From Adiantum capillus-veneris (lineage: Eukaryota; Streptophyta; Polypodiopsida; Polypodiales; Pteridaceae): a stretch of 60,000 nt of DNA. Every line of letters starts with the position of its first letter. Position 1 is the stretch's first letter. Both the position numbers and the translations under genes were made by a program. Location: contig CM043968.1 in the NCBI GenBank assembly GCA_014529385.2, positions 8,974,648 through 9,034,647 on the forward strand, written 5' to 3'. The notes under the pieces are model-generated. The model ran no database searches. It had not been told where the DNA came from and saw only the letters and a list, made by a program, of their open reading frames with translations. Positions 40,921 through 49,898 of this stretch are shown piece by piece.

Positions 40921-41850
40921 ATGGGAGATCCATCATCATCATCTTGGAAAACCTTCAATTTACATGAAGATGATGGAAGCACACAAGGCATGAAAGCATT
41001 GAGAATGTTTCTTGCAAAGTTAAAAGAAGCACAAGCTAATCCTCATCTTAAGTCATCTGTCAACAACCTATTGATGACGGAGCACTTAGTGTTGACAAGT
41101 GCACAAAGACCTCCTTCCCATGTGGAACCTTTACACACAAAAGATGAGGAAGAAATTCTGATGGAGCATGAACCTATGCTAGATGACAATGCTATCAACA
41201 AGCACCCACAAGGTCATAAAAATCGTAAAGGTAGATCTCTCAAGGAGGGAAAAATACCAAAGGAAGATGAACCACCTCCCTCTCGAGGTAGGAAGAAAGA
41301 TCGCACCAAAGAGCAACGTACCAAAAGGCGAAGAAGAGGCTCTAGTGATGAGTCTTTGTATTCCACAAGTGGTTGTAGCTCTCATGGTCGGTTTCCTAAG
41401 AATGGGAGAAAATCACCCTCTCCTCCTTCTAGTCCGTCTTCAGCATCGGTAGACGCTTAACATTATTTGAGTGATGCTAATTCATCTCGCAAAGTCAGGT
41501 ACCCACAGCAAAAGAAACATGCATGGAAGAGATTGAAGAAGCTTTGCAAGTTCAATGAAGGTGGGAAGAGCATCACTTTCGGAACCTATGATAGTACATA
41601 TGGGAATGTAGACAAAGATCTCACTTTTATTCAACAATTTGATGCAGCTTTTGGAGGTGAAGACTTTATGGAAGCTTCCAAGATTTGGAATGTTGCGATG
41701 CATCTCACAAAGTCATCTCAACATTGGTGGTCTACATTGCATGCCCACAGAGAAGCTCCAAAGACTTGGAAGGCATGAAGAACTGCCATCTCGAAACAAT
41801 TTCTTGATGATGATGCGGAGGACAATGTACTCACGTCTTGGTGTAGCCTT
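40921..41850 (+). pseudogene. Ty3/gypsy gag, 5' part (broken)
   Basis: Starts MGDPSSSSWKTFNLHEDDGS, has a charged, disordered linker rich in K/R/S/P (about residues 110-180), a stop at 41458, and then resumes in frame: KSITFGTYDSTYGNVDKDL, FIQQFDAAFGGEDF, NVAMHLTKSSQHWW. The last is the retrotransposon gag core (hydrophobic..Y/F...A..W). A second stop at 41776 replaces the expected Leu in TWKALRTA, and the frame then reads SKQFLDDDAEDNVLTSWCSL before the insertion at 41851. The upstream Met at 40792 is less likely because it precedes the PBS. Confidence 0.8.
41847..41850. repeat. Target-site duplication, left (CCTT)
   Basis: CCTT directly precedes the TG end of the 3.28-kb insertion. It recurs at 45132-45135, immediately after its CA end. 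Five bases would be GCCTT versus ACCTT. Confidence 0.5.
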
Positions 41851-42132
41851 TGATGGCGGGAAATCACGAGCATGGAGGGGTGGCCTCTACACTTCCTCCC
41901 AGCGTCCGGACTCCACGATCATCTCAGGGGTGAGAGCGTACATAATGCGTAAATCAAGTAAATGAGGCCACCACCTAGCAAGTGTGCAGCTACGATGCTC
42001 TTACAAGTGATGAGACATGACAAGAATATCACACCAAATCGGCTAAGCAACGAAAAACAGAGAGAGCTAATCACACACAACCCCATGAAACACACTAGTA
42101 CAAGGTGCGGGCTGGAATGAGTGGCACACATG

Positions 42133-42224
42133 AGGCCTCTTCATGTGACTTTCCATCTCGATATCCATAAGAAATCTGCAGCAGTCATGGAGGAACTCAT
42201 CAGCTCACGGGCTCCAGCGCTCCA
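42133..42224 (+). repeat. 92-bp direct repeat, copy 1
   Basis: AGGCCTCTTCATGTGACTTT through CGGGCTCCAGCGCTCCA. Repeated at 42368 with a 235-bp offset and a few substitutions. Confidence 0.85.
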
Positions 42225-42300
42225 GCGCTCTAGTGGTAAGACATTCGCCTGATGCTGGTCCCCATCGATCACGACCGCATCAAGCCTAGCCCAGGGGCAA
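42218..42300 (+). repeat. Possible tRNA-derived sequence
   Basis: GCGCTCTAGTGGTAAGACAT resembles the 5' part of a tRNA (A box region with AGTGGTAAGAC). It is followed by CGCCTGATGCTGG and CCATCGATCACGACC, a weak B-box candidate. It sits between the two 92-bp repeats. Could be a SINE head or chance. Confidence 0.3.
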
Positions 42301-42367
42301 TCCTCATTCCTTTGCGTTAAAACATAAAGCTGGTCCGCGTTCAATGTCATCAGTCCACCATTGGCGC

Positions 42368-42459
42368 AGGCCTCTTCATGTGAGTTTCCATCTCAATATC
42401 CATGAGAAATCTGTAGCAGTCATGGAGGAACTGATCAGCTCACGGGCTCCAGCGCTCCA
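42368..42459 (+). repeat. 92-bp direct repeat, copy 2
   Basis: Second copy of the 42133 repeat. Sequence beyond it (CTATCACCAAATTGTGACG) differs from that after copy 1. Confidence 0.85.
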
Positions 42460-42647
42460 CCTATCACCAAATTGTGACGCAGATTGCCTTCGGAATTGCA
42501 TGATGTCGCACGGCCATCGTGGAGTCTCCACCCACTACCAATTAATTGCAGGACCTCCTCCATCAAGCGCCGACGGCGATCAACACGAGTCCCTGCACCC
42601 TCCTGTAGCCAAATGTGGAGCGCCGGTCTCCTGTTCCCAGTCGGCCC

Positions 42648-42743
42648 CTCTCTCTCTCTCTCTTTAAAAAAAAACTCTCTGAAAGAGCGCGCGCCGGCGC
42701 GCGCTCTTTCAGAGAGTTTTTTTTTAAAGAGAGAGAGAGAGAG
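42648..42743. repeat. Perfect 96-bp palindrome
   Basis: Arms of 48 bp, centred between 42695 and 42696 in GCGCGCGCCGGCGCGCGC. Each arm contains, going outward: GCGC repeats, CTCTTTC, AGAGAG, nine T, AAA and a GA run. There is no spacer and no mismatch. The mirrored Leu-Ser/Arg-Glu frames on the two strands are a consequence. Confidence 0.95.
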
Positions 42744-42783
42744 AGATAGATCACCAACTCACATGCGTCAGACAATGTCCAAA

Positions 42784-42792
42784 AAAAATCAA
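42784..42792. repeat. 9-bp target-site duplication, left
   Basis: AAAAATCAA, identical to 43258-43266. Confidence 0.85.
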
Positions 42793-43257
42793 GGGAGAAT
42801 TACCAAAAAACCCCTCTTATTTGTGGAAATTCCCAAAATACCCTAATAGCTATTTTGGTTGGACTGTTCAACATTTTTTAGTATTTATTCGTTTTTGACA
42901 ATTGAATTCCGTTTTCGGAGTGCTTAGGATGTAATTTGTCACAAATTTTCTCACAAAAAAGGTAATTACGTTTAAAAATAATTAAACAATTCATCCCGAA
43001 AGCATACACAACCAACTCAACTTCTAGTTTTAGCATCTTGCACGATAGACTATTAGTCATCTTATGAAAAGCTACAAACTTTTTTATTTTTTGAGAAATT
43101 TACTCTCACAACTAGTGGTATTTTGGGAATTTTAGAAAATTTGAAGGGCATTTTGGGAATTTATGGCAAAATAGTAGGGGTATTTTGAGAATTTTTAGTA
43201 TTTGAGGGGTATTTTGGGAATTTCCACAAATTAGAGGGGTATTTTGGTAATTTTCCC
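42793..43257. mobile_element. MULE-type MITE (465 bp)
   Basis: Long terminal inverted repeats of about 50 bp start GGGAGAATTACCAAA on the left and GGGAAAATTACCAAA on the right (minus strand). They continue in both as ACCCCTCT.ATTTGTGG and AATTCCCAAAATACCC. An exact 9-bp AAAAATCAA duplication flanks them, the size made by Mutator-like transposases. There is no coding capacity; a minus-strand frame at 42878-43060 has no recognisable product. Near the right end GGTATTTTGGGAATTT-like blocks repeat several times (43120-43250), suggesting subterminal transposase-binding repeats. Confidence 0.85.
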
Positions 43258-43266
43258 AAAAATCAA
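43258..43266. repeat. 9-bp target-site duplication, right
   Basis: AAAAATCAA, matching 42784-42792. Confidence 0.85.
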
Positions 43267-44640
43267 TTTCACAAACATCTAGGAAAGATCCAAAGAGTAA
43301 TTTTTCAAAATAACTGCAGTTTTTACAATTAAACTCTATTTTCTTGATTTTTCAAAGAGAATTTTATCTTCTTTCCCTCCCTTCAATTGATTGCTTTGAG
43401 TTTTCAATCGGCTCATTGCTAAGAGCCTAGTCTCACTGTATGTTATTGGGATTAATAAAAAAATTTAAATTTTGCTAAATCGTGGTCTCGCACCTAACTT
43501 TGAATTTTAGCACAATGAAGGAAACATGAGGCAGATCAGCTTTTATCATCTGCATTTGTGTTTCCCTATAGGGCAAGGGTTGCCGCTTGTTCTAGAATTA
43601 GGAGACATTTTTCTTTTCGTCTTATTTTCCCCTTCAGCTCTACGGACTAGCAGGACTTCTTTTTAGAGATTGTTTTTACTAAATTTATAAATTTCTAGCG
43701 GTACTCAGCTCTAAGTTGAGGCACACTTTTCCCGAACATTGGCTTCAATGGTTGCATGTCCATTTGTGCGCAAGCAGCTGCTAGCCATGTTACGTTTCCG
43801 TGAGAGTTGCGAGCAGTTGTGTGATTAAAATTTTGTGAGAGCATGAAAAGTACATCACGAGTGTCGATTTGCTTGTCGTGGTCTGTGGTTCCCATGAGTA
43901 GGGTCGCAAATGGCTGCCAACCAGTTACGTCCCAACTGGTTGCCAACCAATTACGTCCGTTTTAAAAAAAAATTATCATGGAAACTAAAAAAGTTGGCCA
44001 CTCTAGGATTATGCCGCTCCTGGCACTTCGCTAGCCGAGATTTAAGCTTCCGCGCTCGGTGTGTTGGTGGCAATGTCGTTGAAGCTCTGTCGATAGAGTC
44101 AAACCCTGGAATTCATACATCTTATGCGACTTTTCTTGGCATAGTTCTCACGAGAGCCACACTTAATTGACCGTTTGCATAATGGTAAACTTGTGTGTGC
44201 GTGTGTCGTTAGTGTGTGTAGTGTAGGTGAAATAGTGCCACATAGAGTGAAAACCACTTGCTTATAGCTATACACACTTATATTGGAGTTTTTTCTTCAC
44301 CGCATGCATGAGCGTGAGGTGTATGAGTGTATAAGTGAGAGGAATGAGGGAGGTTTATGGAAGAGAGGGAGAAAGGGAAATAATAAGAGAGGCTTACACT
44401 ATAGGGGTGTGTGTGTGTGTGTTTTTGAGAGTTCTTCAAAGAGCCGGAGCTACCACTGTGTGTGAGAGCATAAGTGAGGGTGTGTGAATAGAGAGAGTAA
44501 ATGAGTCACGGACGTAAGAGCTTTTGTGACCTATACAAAATGAGGGCTTTGCCCATGGAATTGGTGTTGACAAGAGAGAGATGATGAGGATTGGAGTATT
44601 TCTTGAAGTTACCAACGTCATGCTCTCACTGCTCTGTACC
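43267..44640. other. Remainder of the insertion, no gene recognised
   Basis: Short frames only. AACCAGTTACGTCCCAACTGG and AACCAATTACGTCC near 43918-43955 form a local direct repeat. Confidence 0.5.
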
Positions 44641-44649
44641 GAGCACGCA

Positions 44650-44713
44650 CCTCTTGTGTGCACATGCTCACCGCGTGTGTACGTGCGTGCGTGCGTGTGC
44701 GTGCGTGCATGCG

Positions 44714-44747
<34 letters not shown>

Positions 44748-44750
44748 AAG
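44650..44750. repeat. (GT)n / (GTGC)n microsatellite
   Basis: GTGCGTGC-type repeats grade into about ten GT dinucleotides. Confidence 0.9.
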
Positions 44751-44924
44751 AGTGTAAGAAAGAGAGATGGAGTAACTCTTCTACGCTATCTGAGAGTGGC
44801 CGATGGAGATTTAAGAGAAAGAGGTGGCGCGAGAGAGAGAGAGAGATTCCGAGGATAGGGAAGAGGGTGGGGGGCCGCTCACATTGACCACGCAAGAGGG
44901 AGGGCGACCATCGCCTGATCATAA

Positions 44925-44925
<1 letters not shown>

Positions 44926-44955
<30 letters not shown>
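44926..44955. repeat. Poly(G) tract
   Basis: About 30 G in a row on the plus strand, followed by CATGCATGGCATGG. Confidence 0.95.
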
Positions 44956-44957
<2 letters not shown>

Positions 44958-45131
44958 TGCATGGCATGGGTTGGTGGCCCATACGGCAAGAGGGGGGGGC
45001 AGTGGCTGGCCACGCCCTCCCATATTATTATTATTTTTACTTTTTCTTCAAGCCGTGCACCCCCCATAAGGGAGGGTGCCCATGCAAGAGGAAGAGAGAG
45101 AGAGAGAGAGAGAGAGTATTTCGCGGGCTCA

Positions 45132-45135
45132 CCTT
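45132..45135. repeat. Target-site duplication, right (CCTT)
   Basis: Partner of 41847-41850. Confidence 0.5.
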
Positions 45136-45519
45136 AAATTTCATGAAGGTGAGTCCCTCCAGAGTTACATAGAGAAGTTTTGGGACACATGTCTCAAAGC
45201 TACAGTCTATAGAAACACCAATTTCACTGAGAAGCAGCAACAGTTTTGTGCCGGTTTACCCAAAGATATGTGCACCTATGTGCAAGCACTACGACCTAAG
45301 ACTATTGCTATAGTGATCCACTATAAAAGAGTGGCTCACAAGATTTTCAAGTCGAAGAATCCTCCCAAGGGAGACAAGGGTAACAATAGCTTGAGCGCAA
45401 AGCCAAATGCAAAGAAGCAAGCTACCTCGAAGACCTATCAAGGAAACAACCCTCTCTCACTTGAAGAGATGGTGTGTTTTGATCACGGATCTTACCCCAC
45501 ACATAACAGAATTGATTAG
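45132..45519 (+). pseudogene. Ty3/gypsy gag, 3' part
   Basis: Continues the gag of 40921-41850. Reads LKFHEGESLQSYIEKFWD, ATVYRNTNFTEKQQQFCAGL, PKDMCTYVQALRPKTIAIVI and HKIFKSKNPPK. The GE.L..Y...F....L...........FCAGLP pattern is the C-terminal half of plant retrotransposon gag domains. A candidate zinc-finger start, FDHG...HNRI, is degraded, and the frame ends at 45519. Confidence 0.8.
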
Positions 45520-45825
45520 CATTTGGAGAATCATCATGAGGAGTAGATATAACATTGCTTACCTTAAGAGTCTTGCACTTATATTGCATTGCGTGGTGGA
45601 CATGTGTGATAGGAGTGACCCATCATTCCACATTTGAAGCAGCGATTCTCTCTTTGTAGACAGTTTTGGAAGGCAGGCGATTATGAAAGAGACCACTCCA
45701 CAACACCATCAAAGTTGGTCCATGTCATTTTTGTGCTTTAACTTGCTTAGTCTAGTCGCTACCAAGTATCAAAGAAGATAACAAAGGAAAAGAGATTCAT
45801 GATGCAATTGCCAGAAAAGGATTTC
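45520..45825. other. Degraded sequence where protease, RT and RNase H are expected
   Basis: No pol motifs (no YVDD, no DTGA-type protease site) on either strand. Only about 0.6 kb separates gag from the chromodomain, so nearly all of pol is deleted. Confidence 0.6.
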
Positions 45826-45995
45826 TAAATAAAGACATTGTGCTTGGCAGTGCTTTGGTGGACATGCATGACAAAGTGTGGTGAGATTGTGAAAGCACAC
45901 AAAGTGCTGATTGAGCTTCCTCATCGCAATGTTGTATCTTGAAATGCACTAATTGGGGGATATGCCCAAGAGGGGTAAGGCAAAGAAGCTCTAAA
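45826..45995 (+). pseudogene. PPR repeat fragment
   Basis: With frameshifts the plus strand reads KDIVLGSALVDMHDK, CGEIVKAHKVLIELPHRNVV, S*NALIGGYAQEG and GKEAL. This is the canonical plant PPR series (ALVDMYAKCG, then NVVSWNALIGGYAQEG). It lies inside the gypsy remnant between gag and the chromodomain. Stops and at least one frameshift make it a pseudogene. Confidence 0.75.
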
Positions 45996-46103
45996 ATACA
46001 CAAACACACGGGTGCACATAATGAGAAAAGTAGCAATAAGTTACCTGGTGCAATGGTTGCAATGGCCCCATGACTACACAAGACCGAGCCCCCAACCTCC
46101 ACA

Positions 46104-46458
46104 GCCTCCTCCCTTTCAAATCTTGCAAAAGATCAATCCAATCTCTTATCGGTTACCTATTCACTATGCCTTTCATGTCAGTTTACTTAAGACAAACAAA
46201 GGAACTCCACCTCAAGATCCACTTGAGGAGGATTTGCCAGAATTTGACAAGATGGAAGAGATTCTAAGTCCTGAAAGAATACTTAAGCATGAAGACAAGG
46301 TCTTAAGGAGAGGCAGGATATTAAGATGATATTTGGTCAAGTTTGCAGATTATCCAGATGAAGATGCCCGTTGGATGCACGAACCTTAACTTAAGGAGTC
46401 TTTAGCTCTTCTTCAAGAGTATAAAGCTTTGTATGATTTGCACGATACACAAGAATAA
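46104..46458 (+). pseudogene. Ty3/gypsy integrase C-terminus with chromodomain
   Basis: Reads PPFQILQKINPISYRLPIHY, AFHVSLLKTNKG, EEILSPERILKHEDKVLRRG, then across a stop (46327) YLVKFADYPDEDARWMHEP, a second stop, and LKESLALLQEYKALYDL. GPFQIL.KI....YRL....VFHVSLLK followed by E.IL..R.......YLVKW....D..W.. is the GPY/F module plus chromodomain of chromoviruses. The Trp-Met of the chromodomain fold is present. Non-functional because of two stops. Confidence 0.85.
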
Positions 46459-47970
46459 AAAGGTATTGTTCATTTATGTTTTATGATTTATGTTTGCATG
46501 CGTTAATTTCTTAGTGTGCACTAACTTAAGCTAGCTTATTAGAGATTATATCTCTTAAGCACTTAAGGGTTTGTCAACCCATAAGAAAGGGCAGGCTATA
46601 AAATGTTCAACAAGATAGCAATGGAAAAATGGTCAAGCTTAGAGACGATGTTATATCCTAATCACTTATGGGTTTGTCACCTCAAAAGAAATGACACACT
46701 ATTATGTGTTCAAAAAGATAACACATGGACAAATGTTTAAGGTCAATTTAGTGTAGGCAATGTATCCTAAACACCTACTAGCTTTTCCACCTAGTATGGA
46801 AAGGACATGTGCTACGATGTGGATCCAACCATCACAAATGGGCTATCTCTATCTTAAATGGATGCATAATTGAAGAAAACTATGATTTTAAGACAAGGAA
46901 AATGTCATCAAAACTGTATTTCGATGAAATATTTAGCTTTATGCGGGAAAACTATTCCTGGAATTGATCACTCCAGTCATATTTGTCCACAAGAAAGCTA
47001 AAAATACGAAAGCTTCAAGGAGTCTTGATTCACGGTTTCAAAGTGTTGTTGACCCTAGATGGAACCAGGAGTCTACAAGAGCCTAGGAAATTATTCTGGG
47101 ACCAAGGGGAAATTTACAAAATCTCAATCGGAGTTTATAATTGCCTATAATGGTTCAACTAAGGTCAAAAAGCACCCGAAAGAACTAAAAACCGCTTGAG
47201 CGGTGGTCCAGAACAAAGGAATATGGCCTCACATAGTGGGAATGTGGACTGTCTTGGGAATGTGGTCTCTCAAGGCTGCACGTAGGCTTTCTTTAGGGCT
47301 CTCAAGCTATCCCTAAGGACTTGTCGTAGCCACTTTTATCTCTCTCTAGATCTCTTGACTCTCCCCGCAGTATCCCTATTACCTGTGTGTGACAGCGGGG
47401 CTTGGGAGGGCGAATTAGTCTTCTTCTCTCCTCTTTTCCTAATGAAACGAAGCAATCTATGTGCCTGGCAAAATCTTCCAATGCCTTGCAAAGAGGCCTT
47501 GTAATCTCAATTTTCGATACAAGTTCCTTTAGAGGGCGTCGACCTCATATATCCGGCCCTCAACACTGTGTCAGTGTCTATGTCTATGCTTATTCTTTCC
47601 CTTTGTTATTTATGTTGCTATCTTGGCAATTAAATTCCGCATAATTGTCGAGTTTATTTCCAATTTAGTGTCATCGTCTCTCTATCTATTGTCTCCAAAT
47701 CAGCGGGTAGGTAACAAGCACACGGGTGTAGGAATTGCAGAGCATCAATTGAATTAATAGGTGGTGCTTTTCACATGTAGTGTTTTGTTTATTTTGGCGC
47801 TGGTGTTGCTAGTTGCGCTGGCTTTTTTTGCCCGTCATTTACATGTGCATTTCTTCAATGGTGTTGTGCATTTCTCCAATACAATGCAGCCAAGGTATTG
47901 CTACTATCTCTAGGAATCATAATCAATTGGGCTTCCAACAATATTTTCATAGGATAGCTTTTACACACTC
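46459..47970 (+). other. Non-coding; probable remains of the gypsy 3' end or LTR
   Basis: No gene recognised. Lies directly downstream of the chromodomain, where a 3' UTR and LTR are expected. I could not match it to anything upstream of the PBS at 40827, so LTR status is unproved. Confidence 0.35.
46552..46870 (+). repeat. Degenerate ~107-bp tandem repeat, three copies
   Basis: Copies begin near 46552 (CTTAAGCACTTAAGGGTTTG), 46655 (TCCTAATCACTTATGGGTTTG) and 46762 (TCCTAAACACCTACTAGC). The third is the most diverged. Confidence 0.6.
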
Positions 47971-47975
47971 TTACA

Positions 47976-48361
47976 TCATAAAGTGAAAACTTGGAATCTC
48001 AACAAGTTATCCCACCTAGGCCATGCGAGAGCAATTAAAGAAGTTGTAGAAATTGTACATCCGTTTATTGCAATAGTCAATATCCGAATCTCCCCCAACA
48101 TTCCAGTGATCAACTTGGATTCACAAACTTTCCCCTGTGCTTTTCCTCTTGAAGAAGAAGCTGAGATCCCATAATCCATAGTAGGCTCCCAAAAAATTGG
48201 AATGGTATCTATAGCAACAAGTAAGGCATGAGGCCATCTCATATCCTCTTGATCTCTAAATACGCATTGCACCAAGAGATTTGGCAAGTAGCTATGATTG
48301 GCAAAACGTGCCACATTTCCTAATGTGCAAGAATCTTTCACAAAACTTGGCTCATCATGGA
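47976..48361 (-). pseudogene. SUVH-type SET domain fragment
   Basis: Minus strand: FVKDSCTLGNVARFANHSYL, PNLLVQCVFRDQEDMRWPHA, LLVAIDTIPIFWEPTMDYG. This matches the core of plant SUVH histone H3 lysine methyltransferases (GN.ARFINHSC.PN, then P....FA...IPP..ELT.DYG). Diagnostic changes: the invariant NHSC cysteine is Tyr and ELTYDYG is EPTMDYG, so catalysis is unlikely. No post-SET cysteine cluster follows. The matching pre-SET is 5 kb away at 52960-53454, separated by a PPR fragment and an inserted element. Confidence 0.8.
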
Positions 48362-48423
48362 TTTTTTTTCCCTTGTCAATTGAATTTTTTTCCCTTGTCA
48401 ATTGATCATGTGCTAGCACACGC
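48362..48423 (-). pseudogene. PPR fragment, second part (split by insertion)
   Basis: Reads ACAST, then SIDKGKK twice because of a 27-bp tandem duplication (CAATTGACAAGGGAAAAAAA repeated), then IHDE. This continues LKA(C) at 52573 after removal of 48424-52571, giving the standard PPR wording LKAC.ST.SIDKGKKIHDE. It is fused directly to the SET fragment. Confidence 0.7.
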
Positions 48424-48621
48424 TGTCATGCGTTTTTTGGAATGGACAAATGGCCAATCCCAACCACTGGAATGCCTGCCAAATCACCTCTTGTACATAT
48501 CTTTGCATAGCATCTTGCACTATGGGAGTGATTTGTTAGAAGCAACTGTACAAATGTTTGGTTTTATCATGCTTGTTTGCTAGAATAATGTGTAGGTTGA
48601 GGGGACTAGAAACAGACCCTA

Positions 48622-48712
48622 GTGATGGTAATGTGCGGGTGGATATGAATGCCAAGTGTGGTTTGATCATAGAAGCACACGAAGTGTTTGAGATGCTCTC
48701 TGTCTGAGAAAT
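48622..48712 (+). pseudogene. PPR fragment in copy A
   Basis: Reads GNVRVDMNAKCGLIIEAHEV, FEMLSV, then a stop before EIVSS. Equivalent to the PPR string NALVDMYAKCGLI.EA..VF. Truncated on both sides. Confidence 0.65.
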
Positions 48713-48869
48713 AGTGTCTTCGCAAGCAGGCTCATCATGGGATTCCTATGAGCAATGGGGCTTTCATTGTGATTGCTGGCCATGCACAATAGAAAATTAT
48801 GTGCAGGATCGTCTTGAAGCCATCAACTTTCAGGATTTACACTTGGGTGCGACCCAAACCAAAGATGAA

Positions 48870-49036
48870 ATGGGTGGAAACATGCACGGATTCTCAAAGG
48901 ACATGTTGATGAATGCAATTGGTGGTTGGCACTGTATTGTTGTTGATGAAGATGGATGTGCATATGCCTGAGATGGCAATGAATTTGGGTAGTGTGCTGA
49001 AGAACCAGAGCAAAAGGTGGGTGGCATTCCCTGGCC
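48870..49036 (+). pseudogene. RCC1-repeat fragment in copy A
   Basis: Reads IGGWHCIVVDEDGCAYA, stop, DGNEFG, stop, CAEEPEQKVGG. It matches the RCC1 blade GGWHS..V.EDG..Y.WG.NEYGQCGEEPE of plant UVR8/RCC1-type proteins, with Trp codon TGG mutated to TGA and Gln to TAG. The open frame from 48714 upstream (SSWDSYEQWGFHCDCWPC) is not recognised. Confidence 0.65.
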
Positions 49037-49041
49037 TTGAC

Positions 49042-49690
49042 TCCAGGGGTGAGCTGGGTGGGCGTGTTTTTGTGCATTGTTGTCAGGGTGTCTCACGATC
49101 AACATAACTTGTGATAGCATACATGATGTGGTGTGAGTGTTGCAGCTTTGAAGACACTTTCCAAGATGTAAAGGCATCAAGAGGCATGACAAATCCCAAT
49201 ATGGGTTTTGCATGCCAGCTGCTGCAATGCCAGAAGAGGGTTCATGCAGCACCCATGAGCCGGCCTACCTCAGTGCTTAGGATGTACATGATAGTTCCAT
49301 AATCACCATATGACCCATTACACCTTGTTCCAAAAGCAGTGGATAATCCTGCGGCTAGGGCTTTAGATTCATGAAGCGCGTTTGTCATTCATGTGCCTGT
49401 TGCAATATTTGTTTGGATTGGTTGTGATTGTGATCCTAAAATTGCACATACAGCAAAACTAGCTGCTGCATAGGTGGTGAGGTACGAACGAGCTCAAGGT
49501 TCAATGCACACCATAACTGAAGGCAAAGAGACTGATGAATTTTGGGAATTTTAGCGTATGTATATGGGTCCACTGGATGACAATGTCTCACATACAGAAA
49601 GAGCAAGGAATGGTAGTGCTGGCAATAGGATTGTTCCCTCATACAATGTTGATTTTGAGCTATACAAAAGGGCAAGGCAGGGGGGGAGGG
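49042..49690 (+). pseudogene. MKP1-like phosphatase fragment in copy A (DSP end plus gelsolin-like region)
   Basis: Reads SRGELGGRVFVHCCQGVSRS, stop, LVIAYMMWCECCSFEDTFQD, VKASRGMTNPNMGFACQLLQ, CQKRVHAAP, SVLRMYMIVP, SPYDPLHLVPKAV, SAFVIHVPVAIFVWIG, AAA.VVRYERAQG, DFELYKRARQGG. HCCQGVSRS is the dual-specificity phosphatase P-loop (HC-x5-R-S), and the order is that of plant MAP kinase phosphatase 1, whose phosphatase domain is followed by a gelsolin homology region. Five or more stops are present. No introns are visible over about 210 codons. Confidence 0.8.
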
Positions 49691-49722
49691 GGGTTGGGGG
49701 GGGGGGGGGGGGGGGGGGGGGT
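49680..49722. repeat. Poly(G) expansion in copy A
   Basis: About 40 nearly pure G where copy B has only seven (52446-52452). It falls in the MKP1 ARQGG codons. Confidence 0.95.
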
Positions 49723-49847
49723 AGTTCCTCCAGTGCCATCTACAGGGTCAATGCCATCGTGGGCGTAGAGGGCAGCCATGCCTGTGGGGCATGAGGCCGA
49801 CTTTGACTGAAAAGTGAGCAATTAGAGCACTTGCACCTCACGTCGTT

Positions 49848-49865
49848 TTGGTGCCCCCACTGAGG
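49848..49865 (+). other. PBS-like site of the 4.15-kb element
   Basis: TTGGTGCCCCCACTGAGG, 7 nt after the CA end of copy A. It shares TTGGTG..CCC with the PBS-like site of the 54.9-kb element. The matching tRNA is not identified. Confidence 0.45.
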
Positions 49866-49898
49866 AATTTTAGCTTGAGTTACCTTCAGCCTGCAACC

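Larger units (their letters stand above)
41851..45131. mobile_element. 3.28-kb insertion splitting gag
   Basis: Gag reads LTSWCSL up to 41850 and resumes as LKFHEGESLQSYIEKFWD from 45132, so the intervening DNA is an insertion. It begins TGATGGCGGG and ends CGCGGGCTCA, with CCTT on both sides. TG...CA ends plus a 4-5 bp duplication suggest an LTR-type element. I see no terminal direct repeats and no pol domains, so it may be a solo LTR or LTR pieces that received further insertions. Confidence 0.6.
48424..49840 (+). repeat. Left LTR-like repeat (copy A)
   Basis: About 1.42 kb, estimated by eye as roughly 94-95% identical to copy B over its length. It contains PPR, RCC1 and MKP1 fragments in that order plus an expanded poly(G). 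The large size and exonic content are abnormal for an LTR. Confidence 0.7.

Noticed and set aside
42563-42775. Identical KKNSLKERAPARALSESFFLK peptides on both strands as a conserved domain (seen in part)
   Set aside because: Produced by the perfect palindrome at 42648-42743, which reads the same on both strands.
48714-48971. Conserved 85-codon frame in both copies as a novel gene
   Set aside because: Its second half is a recognisable RCC1 blade with a stop codon at a conserved Trp, and it is duplicated with the surrounding pseudogene fragments.
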